Part shown: positions 1 through 6,598 of the stretch, piece after piece
Layout of the letters: each line of letters begins with the position of its first letter
Numbering within the stretch: the stretch's first letter is position 1
Assembly: GCA_000436535.1 (NCBI GenBank)
Contig: FR886332.1
Location: 98,915 to 107,017, forward strand
Length of the DNA: 8,103 nt
Direction: 5' to 3'
Source: Eubacterium sp. CAG:252
GTDB taxonomy: Bacteria > Bacillota > Clostridia > Lachnospirales > Lachnospiraceae
Program-made: the position numbers and the translations under genes
Notes under the pieces: generated by a model
Seen by the model: only the letters and a program-made list of their open reading frames with translations
The model's database searches: none
What the model was told of the DNA's origin: nothing

Positions 1-455
1 ACATCATTAACAACTAATGATGGAGCACAAGGCTCACCTATCTTTTCCATGGTTTCCTTGAACATAAGTCTGTCTTCAGCCTTCTTGATGGTAAGTGCAG
101 TTGTACCGATAAGCTGTACATTATTCTCTTCAAGAAAACCTGTTTCTGCTATCTCCATAGCAAGGTTAAGACCAGCCTGTCCACCAAGTGTAGGTAAGAT
201 GCTGTCTGGCTTTTCCTTTAATATAATCTGCTTTAGTGCTTCAACTGTAAGAGGTTCGATATATACTTCATCAGCAATATCCTTATCTGTCATGATAGTA
301 GCTGGGTTAGAGTTAACGAGGCATACTTCTATTCCCTCTTCCTTAAGAGAACGGCAAGCCTGTGTACCTGCATAGTCAAATTCTGCTGCCTGTCCGATTA
401 CGATTGGACCTGAACCGATTACTAAAACCTTCTTAATATTAGGATTCTTTGGCAT
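1..455 (-). CDS. carB: Carbamoyl-phosphate synthase large chain, N-terminal part (cut by window edge)
   Basis: Large subunit of carbamoyl-phosphate synthetase. It takes ammonia delivered by CarA and, with bicarbonate and two ATP, makes carbamoyl phosphate in the cytoplasm for pyrimidine and arginine synthesis. Only the first 151 codons are present; the family is usually about 1,060-1,070 aa, so the gene continues off the left edge. Reading from the ATG at 455, the protein begins MPKNPNIKKVLVIGSGPIVI and continues with the family block GQAAEFDYAGTQACRSLKEE (residues 21-40), then NSNPATIMTD (48-57), EPLTVEAL (67-74) and LPTLGGQAGLNLA (88-100). The block KKAEDR ending at residue 129 corresponds to the first ATP-grasp domain. 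A strong Shine-Dalgarno AAGGAGGA lies at 471-464, inside the end of carA, 8 nt before the ATG. Only 4 bp separate it from carA, so the two are surely co-transcribed. Start and identity are secure. Confidence 0.97.
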   Translation of the reverse strand, partial: MPKNPNIKKVLVIGSGPIVIGQAAEFDYAGTQACRSLKEEGIEVCLVNSNPATIMTDKDIADEVYIEPLTVEALKQIILKEKPDSILPTLGGQAGLNLAMEIAETGFLEENNVQLIGTTALTIKKAEDRLMFKETMEKIGEPCAPSLVVND

Positions 456-459
456 TGTC

Positions 460-1533
460 TTAGTCCTCCTTCTTCATCATATCCATAAATCTGTCAAAAA
501 GATACGCTGTATCCTGTGGTCCTGCACAAGCTTCCGGATGGAACTGTACAGTAAATATATTCTTTCCTACATATGCAAGACCTTCGTTAGTCTTGTCATT
601 AACATTTTCAAATGCTGATACTGCAACCTTGGGGTCAAGTGTTGTTTCATCAACTACATAACCATGGTTCTGTGTTGAGATATATACTTTTCCAGTCTTA
701 AGATCCTTAACAGGGTGGTTAGCACCTCTGTGACCATACTTTAATCTGTGTGTATCTGCACCTGTTGCAAGTGACATAAGCTGATGTCCAAGACATATTG
801 CAAATATTGGCACATTACTATTATAAAGCTTCTTAATCTCTTCAATTATCTCTACGCACTCTTTAGGATCACCAGGGCCATTTGATAACATAATTCCATC
901 TGGATTAGTGGCTAAGATTTCTTCTGCCTTTGTGTATGCTGGATATACTGTAACCTCACAGCCTCTGTCATTAAGAGACTTGGCAATATTCTTCTTTGCA
1001 CCAAAATCCATAAGTGCAACCTTTGGTCCATCTCCATTAAGAACATACTTTTCTTTGCATGTAACCTTTCTTACAACTCCTGTAACTTTGTATTCCTTAA
1101 TCTTAGGAAGTACTTCATCAAGGTTATAGTTTTCATTAGTTGTAATCATTCCGTTCATAGTACCCTTTTCTCTTAATATCTTAGTAAGGGCTCTTGTATC
1201 TATTCCACAGATACCTGGTATATCATTATCTAAAAGGAACTTCTGTATAGGAGCTTCATTTCTGAAGTTACTTGGCATCCTTGATAACTCTCTTACAATA
1301 AATCCATCTGGCCATGCTTTTTCAGACTCCATATCTTTATAGCATATGCCATAGTTGCCAATCAGAGGATATGTCATTGTTACTGCCTGTCCTGCATATG
1401 AAGGATCAGTTAACACCTCCAGATATCCTGTCATCGAAGTATTAAAAACTATTTCGCTAATGACTTCGCGAGTGGAACCAATACTTGTTCCCTTAAATAC
1501 TGTTCCATCTTCAAGTATTAAAAATGCTTTCAT
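460..1533 (-). CDS. carA: Carbamoyl-phosphate synthase small (glutaminase) chain
   Basis: Glutaminase subunit of carbamoyl-phosphate synthetase. It hydrolyses glutamine and channels ammonia to CarB. Full length at 357 aa (family about 350-380). The N-terminal CPSase small-chain domain carries FNTSMTGYLEVLTDPSYAGQ (about 30-49) and GICGIDTRALTKILREKG. The C-terminal class I glutamine amidotransferase domain starts near residue 170 and carries LSNGPGDP (216-223), the nucleophile elbow FAICLGHQ with catalytic Cys247, HRGANHPV, QNHGY, and FHPEA with the catalytic His332 and Glu334. All catalytic residues are intact. I place the start at the ATG at 1533, because AGGTGG at 1544-1539 sits 5 nt upstream. 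A longer reading from a GTG at 1542 would put that site inside the gene. carB follows after 4 bp. No PyrR-type attenuator is visible in the roughly 100-nt leader. Confidence 0.97.
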   Translation of the reverse strand: MKAFLILEDGTVFKGTSIGSTREVISEIVFNTSMTGYLEVLTDPSYAGQAVTMTYPLIGNYGICYKDMESEKAWPDGFIVRELSRMPSNFRNEAPIQKFLLDNDIPGICGIDTRALTKILREKGTMNGMITTNENYNLDEVLPKIKEYKVTGVVRKVTCKEKYVLNGDGPKVALMDFGAKKNIAKSLNDRGCEVTVYPAYTKAEEILATNPDGIMLSNGPGDPKECVEIIEEIKKLYNSNVPIFAICLGHQLMSLATGADTHRLKYGHRGANHPVKDLKTGKVYISTQNHGYVVDETTLDPKVAVSAFENVNDKTNEGLAYVGKNIFTVQFHPEACAGPQDTAYLFDRFMDMMKKED

Positions 1534-1638
1534 GAATGCCACCTATTTCCTTTCGTATATTAAATTGATTATTGTTTAAGACCATAAATCCCGAAAATAT
1601 AGTCATAATTAATGTTCATTATTATATATTTTTGAGAT

Positions 1639-1668
1639 TTTATATAGTGCGCAAACCACAACTGTTAA
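1639..1668 (-). promoter_or_regulatory. Candidate sigma-A promoter for carAB
   Basis: On the minus strand TTAACA (1668-1663) is followed after 18 bp by TATAAA (1644-1639). This would start transcription near 1632 and give an untranslated leader of about 100 nt before carA. The match is moderate and the region is AT-rich, so chance hits are easy; a TATAAT at about 1626-1621 lacks a convincing -35. A weak 7-bp hairpin (GACTATA/TATGGTC) lies in the leader, but there is no terminator-like structure to suggest attenuation. Confidence 0.4.
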
Positions 1669-1700
1669 TAGTCTTTATATAGTTTCAATTGACTTTTACG

Positions 1701-1732
1701 CAAAAAAAAAGACACAAAAATGTCTTTTTTTC
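1701..1732 (-). terminator. Rho-independent terminator of the leftward ABC/Asp-box operon
   Basis: AAAAAAAGACA (1704-1714) and TGTCTTTTTTT (1721-1731) form a perfect 11-bp stem around a 6-nt loop. Read on the minus strand it ends in a run of nine T. It lies 56 nt past the stop codon of the Asp-box gene and just upstream of the carA promoter, so it would keep operon read-through out of carAB. The stem has only two G/C pairs, so termination may be leaky. Being symmetric, it could act in both directions, but no plus-strand gene leads into it. Confidence 0.65.
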
Positions 1733-1787
1733 TTAAACTCTATAAATATTATCATACTATGCATAATAATTCAAGTAAAACTTATAA

Positions 1788-3287
1788 CTAATTATTACCT
1801 GTGCTTGTCTTGCTGCTTGAATTCTGGGTTATCTCAAGCTGGCTTATATAACTCCATGTTTCACCCTTATCAGATGACTGGTACTTTGCTGCTGTCTTAC
1901 CATCATTATATGTACCATCGCTGCCCTGTGTAAGATAAATTGTTATAACACCTTTTTCATCAATAACTGGAACAAGTGCCTCCTTGTATACATCATTCCA
2001 CTTAAGCACATCTGACTGCTGTGAAGACGAACCTGTTTCTGACTTTGCAGTACTGTCAAGCTCCTGCTCTGGAAGGCTTACCTTTGAAAATGTCTTTCCT
2101 CCATCCTTGGTTATGTAGAGATTACCATCCATACCTTCAACATAATTAAAACAGAAGAATCCTACATTTTCATCAACATATACAATCCCCTTAAGTAGAT
2201 AGTTAGCTGGTCCGCTTCCTACAGTTTTCCACGTTTCCCCACCATTATCAGTATTATATATCCTGTATGACTCTTTATCATTATCTGTCATAGCATAACC
2301 ACAGACAACTACACCTTTGTTTTCATCAAAAAAGTCAACATAATAATCTTCTGCATTATATATATTGTCAAGTTCACATGTAGTCCAGTTCGCACCCTTA
2401 TCATCTGAATAACAGATTGTTACAGGAAGTCTGTCAGCCTGGTTAGTCTTTCCCCCATATATAAATGCCGTCTTTGATGTTGTTATCATATAACTGCCTT
2501 CTTTAAGTGTACTTGAGCTGTTATTCTCAAACATAAGATTTTCAACATCTACAGGAACTGTCGTATAATGTTCACCATCATCATATGTAACACTGAGTAT
2601 ACTGTCCCTTATAACATATCTTGCAAGACGGTCTGTTGACGTCTTAGAAGTATCCTCCTTGCTCGCCGTTATACCTGCTTTTTCATTGTACTTGGCTATG
2701 CCATATTCCTCAGGGCTCATGGCAGATGCCACATATATTGATGCTGTATTGTCAGAATGTGCATCCACATAATAACCTACAACCCACTCACACTTAAGCC
2801 TTCCGTCATCTCTTACCCCATCCCACGAAAGGAAGAAATCAGAAGAAGGATTTTTTAATATCACTGAAAAACTTATAAGTGCTATGTGTTCATCCTCATT
2901 AAGCACCTCTATATTATCTATAGCCATCTTTTTAACTGATTTACTTACTGGAAGATATTCACTCATATACTGTCTTACATACGCATTTATCCAGGTTTTA
3001 GCTATCTTTTCTGTCTCAATTCCATATACATCCGGCACAGAACTTATAACATTAGAATCATCATATGATATAGCCTTTGTCTGATACTCATCCGTTATTT
3101 CATCGCCATATGCATCTATATCAACTGTAAATGTATATCTTGACTTTATATCCAGATTATCCTGTTTACATCTAAAATAATATGAACGTATGAATACAAA
3201 TGCTACTCCAAAGCATAATAATGCTATAATAATTCTGAATGCAATTAATCTTCTTTTTTCTTTTTCTTTCTTATCCAGGTTTCTCAT
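1788..3287 (-). CDS. Membrane-anchored Asp-box (BNR/YCF48-like) repeat protein, function unknown
   Basis: 499 aa, not a protein I can name. A short basic N-terminus (KKEKEKRR, residues 6-13) precedes one hydrophobic helix (about 14-34), so the rest is predicted to lie outside the cell on an uncleaved anchor. Residues about 45-200 form a domain of no recognised family. Residues about 220-480 look like a beta-propeller segment with four Asp-box motifs: SDDKGANW (294-301), TDNGGETW (346-353), TKDGGKTF (393-400) and SSDKGETW (471-478). Such boxes occur in sialidases, YCF48-type assembly factors and other propellers. They are structural rather than catalytic, and I see no sialidase FRIP motif or Arg triad, so no enzyme activity is claimed. 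A Ser/Thr-rich linker (412-425) and tail (488-499) look flexible. It is the last gene of the ABC operon, 37 bp after the membrane gene, with AAGGTG at about -15 as a modest ribosome site. Its role could be sensing, binding or assembly at the outer membrane face. Confidence 0.85.
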   Translation of the reverse strand: MRNLDKKEKEKRRLIAFRIIIALLCFGVAFVFIRSYYFRCKQDNLDIKSRYTFTVDIDAYGDEITDEYQTKAISYDDSNVISSVPDVYGIETEKIAKTWINAYVRQYMSEYLPVSKSVKKMAIDNIEVLNEDEHIALISFSVILKNPSSDFFLSWDGVRDDGRLKCEWVVGYYVDAHSDNTASIYVASAMSPEEYGIAKYNEKAGITASKEDTSKTSTDRLARYVIRDSILSVTYDDGEHYTTVPVDVENLMFENNSSSTLKEGSYMITTSKTAFIYGGKTNQADRLPVTICYSDDKGANWTTCELDNIYNAEDYYVDFFDENKGVVVCGYAMTDNDKESYRIYNTDNGGETWKTVGSGPANYLLKGIVYVDENVGFFCFNYVEGMDGNLYITKDGGKTFSKVSLPEQELDSTAKSETGSSSQQSDVLKWNDVYKEALVPVIDEKGVITIYLTQGSDGTYNDGKTAAKYQSSDKGETWSYISQLEITQNSSSKTSTGNN

Positions 3288-3324
3288 AACTGCACTACAC
3301 CTTCTACACCATACCTACAACAGC

Positions 3325-4140
3325 CTAGTTTTCATGCTTCATATGCATAGCTTCTCTTACTATCTTTCTATAATACTTATACCACCATAAGAAGTACATC
3401 GCACCTGCACCTGCAAGTAAAAATACTACAATTACAAATGGATGCACTGCATACATCCAGCTATATGACAGTCTTCTTGCAAATAATGGAACACCATAAG
3501 CAAGCAGTACACATACAGCCATAACTGTACCATTAAATACACTTCTGTTCTCATACACCCATATAAAGTGGTCGAATGACATAATTGCAAACATCTCTCC
3601 TATAGGCCTTACACACATTGTAAGTATGCACAACATAAGAGAATGTAATGGTGTCACGCCAAACACATTTAATATGATAAAATAAAATACAAATTCAGTA
3701 ACCATCTTATATATAAGCTTTCCTAAGAAGTTCATATATGGACTTATAAACATTACCCTCATCATAAGATAATCCCTGTCACCAACAGTAAATAAAATAT
3801 TATTCGACAGGCTGCCACATATAATTGACAACATAATAAACATATATATTATTGTAAGTTCCTGATTAGCCCTGATAAGCGGACATTCTATGCTTATAAT
3901 CCTATAAGGAATATATATAAGAACAAAAACATACATAAACTTCTTAATAAATTCCCATAATATCATAAAAAACTGCGCAACTATTCCAACTGCCAGTCTT
4001 GCCCTTGAACCTTCTGCAAATGTTTCCTCTTTTATATGATTTTTAAGAACCGGTGCTGAACTTATGTATCTTATTCCTGCATTAGTTCCCTCATAAAACC
4101 TCAACAACTTTTCAGCAAACAGCTTTTTAAACAATTTCAT
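3325..4140 (-). CDS. ABC exporter permease-like membrane protein, half-size
   Basis: 271 aa integral membrane protein, probably the membrane partner of the ATPase encoded just upstream. After a basic amphipathic start (MKLFKKLFAEKLLRF) there are about six hydrophobic segments, at roughly 50-80, 95-118, 143-162, 165-183, 203-222 and 232-253, ending in a charged tail WWYKYYRKIVREAMHMKHEN. The block SLSNNILFTVGDRDYLMMRV (110-129) recalls, from memory, the N-terminal half of clostridial ABC exporter permeases of about 540 aa. The second half of such proteins is absent here. The stop is a clean TAG followed by 37 bp and then an unrelated gene, so it is either a natural half-size form or an old truncation. 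Its ATG overlaps the end of the ATPase gene by 14 bp and has a strong GGGGAGG ribosome site at 4152-4146, which implies translational coupling. The substrate cannot be told. Confidence 0.75.
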   Translation of the reverse strand: MKLFKKLFAEKLLRFYEGTNAGIRYISSAPVLKNHIKEETFAEGSRARLAVGIVAQFFMILWEFIKKFMYVFVLIYIPYRIISIECPLIRANQELTIIYMFIMLSIICGSLSNNILFTVGDRDYLMMRVMFISPYMNFLGKLIYKMVTEFVFYFIILNVFGVTPLHSLMLCILTMCVRPIGEMFAIMSFDHFIWVYENRSVFNGTVMAVCVLLAYGVPLFARRLSYSWMYAVHPFVIVVFLLAGAGAMYFLWWYKYYRKIVREAMHMKHEN

Positions 4141-4801
4141 TGTCTGCCTCCCCTAATATATCTAATACTGCTTTTCTAATCTCTGGTATCGCCATAGTTT
4201 CTTTATCTATATGATTAAATTCACCATTATTAAGCACAATGGTATCATCCGATATTCTTGATGCCACTTCTAATATACCTGATGATATAATTATTATTCT
4301 GTTATCTTTAACTGAATTAATAACCTCAAGAAATTTTTTTATATATCCATCATCGCAATAATCAAGTGGTTCATCGAACAATACAATATATGGCTTAATA
4401 ACCAGCATAGAAGCTAACTGCAAAAGCTTCTTTTCCTCAAATGTATAGTCAGCTATAAGCTTATCTCTCTGACTCACACTAAGACCGACATTTTCAAAAA
4501 TACCACCCGGTTCAATATCATCATCGCTCATATCACATAGCATACTTATAAATTCATAACCTGTTATGTATACAGGAAGCACACTCTGCTTTGATGCATA
4601 GAAAATCTTTACTCTAGGAGGTGTTTCAATCTCTCCATCATCCACAGGAACATCCCCACATATGCACTCAAACAATGTTGTTCTTCCAGCACCAGCATTA
4701 CCCAGCACTGAATATACGCTGCCCTCTTCAAATGTATAGCTTACATCTGTAAGAACATCTTTTTTATTATATCCTTTTTTTATATGACTTAACTTAAGCA
4801 T
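4127..4801 (-). CDS. ABC-type ATP-binding protein with degenerate catalytic motifs
   Basis: 224 aa, the size of a stand-alone ABC nucleotide-binding subunit, and the first gene of the leftward operon. The fold is clear: an A-loop-like aromatic near Y11, a Walker A region GNAGAGRTT (34-42), ITGYEF (79-84), Walker B YIVLFDE (138-144) with the catalytic Glu144 kept, and a D-loop-like LDYCD. Several functional residues are changed. The invariant Walker A Lys is Arg40 (codon AGA). The LSGGQ signature is replaced by YTFEEKK (119-125). The Q-loop position reads SKQ without a clear Gln at the usual place. The H-loop His is replaced by Gly175 in SSGILEVA. It may therefore bind nucleotide weakly or be a non-hydrolysing partner. 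The reading frame is intact and expression signals are good (GAGG 5 nt before ATG), so it is not a pseudogene. The best match in style is the clostridial exporter ATPases that accompany EcsB-like or peptide-export permeases. Confidence 0.85.
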   Translation of the reverse strand: MLKLSHIKKGYNKKDVLTDVSYTFEEGSVYSVLGNAGAGRTTLFECICGDVPVDDGEIETPPRVKIFYASKQSVLPVYITGYEFISMLCDMSDDDIEPGGIFENVGLSVSQRDKLIADYTFEEKKLLQLASMLVIKPYIVLFDEPLDYCDDGYIKKFLEVINSVKDNRIIIISSGILEVASRISDDTIVLNNGEFNHIDKETMAIPEIRKAVLDILGEADNEIV

Positions 4802-4967
4802 ATTATCCTCGATTCTATATTAATTTTACGGGTATTTTCTATAATAAATGTCTTATCAGTTTATATAATATTAATAAATTAAAAACTTTTTATATATAGT
4901 AATTCTATGTAATAGTATTATAATTCAATATACAATGATGTCATGTTCAAAATGTATTTGACCACTA
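4802..4967. other. AT-rich spacer upstream of the ABC operon
   Basis: Presumably holds the promoter of the leftward ABC operon, but no -35/-10 pair stands out. A TATAAT reads leftward at about 4923-4918 and TATTAT-like boxes lie nearer the gene, none with a good -35 at 16-18 bp. No open reading frame is supported. The right end contains AATGATGTCATG (4934-4945) and TTTGACC (4957-4963), partial look-alikes of sequences in the adjoining structured element. Confidence 0.4.
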
Positions 4968-5133
4968 AATGATGTACACGGATTGCTACGCAATCATCCA
5001 ATACCTCAAACTCCCATAAAAAGTCGTATTCTACGCCTTTTTATTCTGTTTTCGGTATTAGGCAGGTCAAAAAGTCAAAAGCCTTATCGTGCAAGCACGA
5101 ACGGTTCTTTTACCTTTTGACCCTTACATCATT
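4968..5133. repeat. 166-bp element of nested inverted repeats (MITE-like or structured RNA)
   Basis: Inverted ends AATGATGTA (4968-4976) and TACATCATT (5125-5133) enclose three further structures. (1) GATTGC-TAC-GCAATC (4981-4995), a perfect 6-bp stem. (2) CCAATACC (4998-5005) pairing with GGTATT-A-GG (5054-5062), which encloses the hairpin ATAAAAAG-T-CGTA / TACG-C-CTTTTTAT (5016-5044). (3) A long hairpin from GGTCAAAA (5065-5072) to TTTTGACC (5115-5122), with TCGTG/CACGA at its tip (5087-5100) and AAAAG/CTTTT and CC/GG in between. In total it folds like a three-armed cloverleaf. It codes for nothing and is richer in GC than its surroundings. It sits between divergent genes, a usual place for small non-autonomous elements. 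I could not see a clear target-site duplication. Only one copy is in the window, so its repeat status is inferred from form. Confidence 0.6.
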
Positions 5134-5189
5134 ATATTAAAGATTGCTGACTTTGTAAACACATAACGGTTGTAGCAGATATATACAGC

Positions 5190-5218
5190 TTGAATTTATT
5201 TAGAAACAATGGTATAAT
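5190..5218 (+). promoter_or_regulatory. Sigma-A promoter of the PAP2 gene
   Basis: TTGAAT (5190-5195), a 17-bp spacer and TATAAT (5213-5218) form a near-consensus vegetative promoter. Transcription would start near 5225, giving a leader of about 78 nt before the ATG at 5303. It lies just right of the structured element, whose right end is 57 bp upstream of the -35. Confidence 0.75.
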
Positions 5219-5302
5219 TTCAAGATATTTTTCACTACCGATACATACAGAATTAAGGCATCTGTATACAACAAACTATATTATATTTAAGAAGGATTGT
5301 TT

Positions 5303-5983
5303 ATGAAAACTTTGAAAAAAATATGGTGGAGACTGCTTTTTGCATCTTACGCCCTTGTATATCTTCCATGGTTTTTCTTTCTTGAAAGTAAGATTACCAT
5401 GTATTATCCTAACCTCCACATTATCAATGGTCCACTTGATGATATGATACCATTCTGTGAAGTATTTATAATTCCATATTTTTTATGGTTTGCTTACATA
5501 GTGGCATCATGCGTAATTATGGTGCTTAAAGCTGATAATCAGGAGTTCATAAGATTTGCACTCTCCCTTATTATCGGCATGTCCTTATGCATGGTGATAT
5601 GTATGGTATATCCTAATGGACTTACTTTAAGACCTGATACTCTTCCTGACAATGTATTTGGAAGACTTGTAGCCGGATTATATGCAACTGATACTCCTAC
5701 TAATGTATTTCCAAGTATCCACGTATATAATTCAATCGCAGTCCACACTGCACTCTCAAAGTGCAAGGCTTTAAAAAATCACAAAGGATTACTGACTGGC
5801 TCTTTAATACTGTGTATTCTTATATGCATGTCAACAGTATTTTTAAAGCAGCACTCTTTATATGATGTCGGCGGTGCTTTCGTGCTTATGGGTGTTATGT
5901 ACTATGTTTTATACATACTTCCTGAAAGACGTGCACAAAGACAGGCTGAAAATGAAAAGCATTATGCAAGTGCTGATGAATAA
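5303..5983 (+). CDS. PAP2-superfamily membrane phosphatase/phosphotransferase-like protein
   Basis: 226 aa integral membrane protein of the PAP2 (type 2 phosphatidic acid phosphatase) superfamily, closest in style to the AUR1/inositol-phosphorylceramide-synthase-like branch. Members cleave or transfer lipid-linked phosphate groups at the membrane; the substrate here is unknown. At least five hydrophobic segments are visible, at about 9-27, 53-76, 83-103, 163-181 and 190-206. The catalytic set is present: LRPD (109-112) as the weak first motif, PSIH (137-140) with His140 as the PSGH-type motif, and STVFLKQHSLYD (177-188) with the presumed nucleophile His184 and partner Asp188. The charged tail (PERRAQRQAENEKH) is cytoplasmic by the positive-inside rule. 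The ATG at 5303 is preceded by AAGGA with 6 nt spacing; an in-frame TTG at 5297 is too close to that site. It is a single-gene unit with its own promoter; I see no terminator before the next promoter. Confidence 0.85.
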   Translation: MKTLKKIWWRLLFASYALVYLPWFFFLESKITMYYPNLHIINGPLDDMIPFCEVFIIPYFLWFAYIVASCVIMVLKADNQEFIRFALSLIIGMSLCMVICMVYPNGLTLRPDTLPDNVFGRLVAGLYATDTPTNVFPSIHVYNSIAVHTALSKCKALKNHKGLLTGSLILCILICMSTVFLKQHSLYDVGGAFVLMGVMYYVLYILPERRAQRQAENEKHYASADE

Positions 5984-6017
5984 AATATAACTTTAAAATC
6001 TTGAACATAATATAATT

Positions 6018-6046
6018 TTGACACATACATCATATGATGTTATACT
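6018..6046 (+). promoter_or_regulatory. Consensus promoter of the TPP riboswitch/thiC transcript, with a palindrome in its spacer
   Basis: TTGACA (6018-6023), exactly 17 bp, then TATACT (6041-6046). This is a strong vegetative promoter that starts transcription about 5-10 nt before the riboswitch aptamer. The spacer contains ACATCATATGATGT (6027-6040), a perfect 14-bp palindrome that abuts the -10 box. That is where a dimeric repressor could bind, but no regulator is known to me for it. Confidence 0.85.
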
Positions 6047-6057
6047 ATGTAAAGATA

Positions 6058-6148
6058 TTATCTGGGGAGCAGACGGCTTATGCCTGGCTGAGAGGGAATT
6101 TAATTCCGACCCATTACCTGATATGGATAATGCCATCGTAGGGAGTTC
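6058..6148 (+). promoter_or_regulatory. TPP riboswitch (THI box)
   Basis: Thiamin-pyrophosphate-binding aptamer. The conserved pieces are in order: TGGGGAGC (6063-6070), CTGAGA (6088-6093), ACCC (6109-6112), ACCTGA (6116-6121), GGATAATGCC (6125-6134) and GTAGGGA (6138-6144). CTGAGA is followed by a variable helix GGAA/TTCC. These match the THI box that controls thiamin genes, where TPP shuts expression off. P1 is short and is followed directly by a T-rich tract (6146-6160). I do not see a conventional terminator hairpin between aptamer and tract, so the mode of control is unclear. The next gene, thiC, fits the ligand, although it begins about 450 nt downstream. Confidence 0.95.
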
Positions 6149-6526
6149 TTTTTATTTTATAAATTAACTAATTGAATTAGATTATTAATATCAATTAAAA
6201 CTAATTAAAAAAGTTATCAAATTTATTATAAACATTTTATTAATTATGGTCTGATTTTTATGTGCAGTCTTTTATTTATTATGATATAAAATATATATTA
6301 TATTAACAATCATTTTTTTGCATAATTATTTATTTTCCTACTGACATTCTATATATTCCCTGATACTTATCACACCTGTAAATGATAAATGACTATGAAA
6401 ATTTATTATATTTTCTATATTTACTCATTTATAGCTTATATATCACATTTGCATATATGTAACTTCTCATTACTTTAGATGTAATATGCACTGTGATATG
6501 TTTGCGCGAATAATAATTTTACACAT
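6149..6526 (+). other. Long AT-rich leader between TPP aptamer and thiC, no supported gene
   Basis: About 380 bp with extreme AT content and stops in all frames. The only open stretch worth naming is a 29-codon reading (6389-6478) without a ribosome site, which I do not accept. Weak AT-only inverted repeats occur, for example CTAATT/AATTAG near 6169 and AATTGA/TCAATT near 6171-6197. None has a GC-bearing stem with a T-run. A weak second promoter, TTGCGC (6502-6507) with 18 bp to TATGAT (6526-6531), could start a short thiC transcript that skips the riboswitch. Confidence 0.5.
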
Positions 6527-6593
6527 ATGATATGTACTCATGCGCATACGGCACATATCATCAAACACACAATAATGTGCGCAGAAATGAGGA
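6527..6593 (+). promoter_or_regulatory. Possible switching hairpins over the thiC ribosome binding site
   Basis: Two pairings compete. Hairpin A joins ATGATATGT (6527-6535) to ACATATCAT (6553-6561), a perfect 9-bp stem that leaves the thiC ribosome site free. Pairing B joins CTCAT-GCGCAT (6537-6547) to GTGCGC (6577-6582) and ATGAG (6587-6591) across a 4-nt bulge. This covers the first four bases of the Shine-Dalgarno TGAGGA (6588-6593). B uses the loop of A, so the two would exclude each other or form a pseudoknot. This could be the expression platform of the distant TPP aptamer or an independent control; it is seen only as base complementarity. Confidence 0.4.
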
Positions 6594-6598
6594 TTACT

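Noticed and set aside
49..375. 108-codon open frame on the plus strand
   Set aside because: It lies antisense to the strongly conserved carB start and has no start signals; a shadow frame.
1534..1542. GTG start giving carA three more residues
   Set aside because: The Shine-Dalgarno AGGTGG overlaps this GTG, so it serves the ATG at 1533.
1551..1640. PyrR-type attenuator ahead of carAB
   Set aside because: No PyrR-binding-like sequence and no terminator hairpin are visible in the leader; only a weak 7-bp stem.
1788..3287. Sialidase (neuraminidase) call for the Asp-box protein
   Set aside because: Asp boxes occur in many propellers; the sialidase FRIP motif and catalytic Arg, Tyr and Glu set are not visible.
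4968..5133. CRISPR array or tRNA in the hairpin-rich element
   Set aside because: There are no equally spaced direct repeats, and no T-loop or anticodon arm sequence fits; the repeats are inverted and nested.
6389..6478. 29-codon reading frame in the thiC leader (possible leader peptide)
   Set aside because: No ribosome site, AT-driven composition, and no codon run pointing to attenuation.
6527..6598. In-frame upstream ATG that would add 24 residues to ThiC
   Set aside because: It has no ribosome site, the extra residues (rich in His, Thr and Ile) do not resemble ThiC, and a good GAGGA sits 5 nt before the ATG at 6599.
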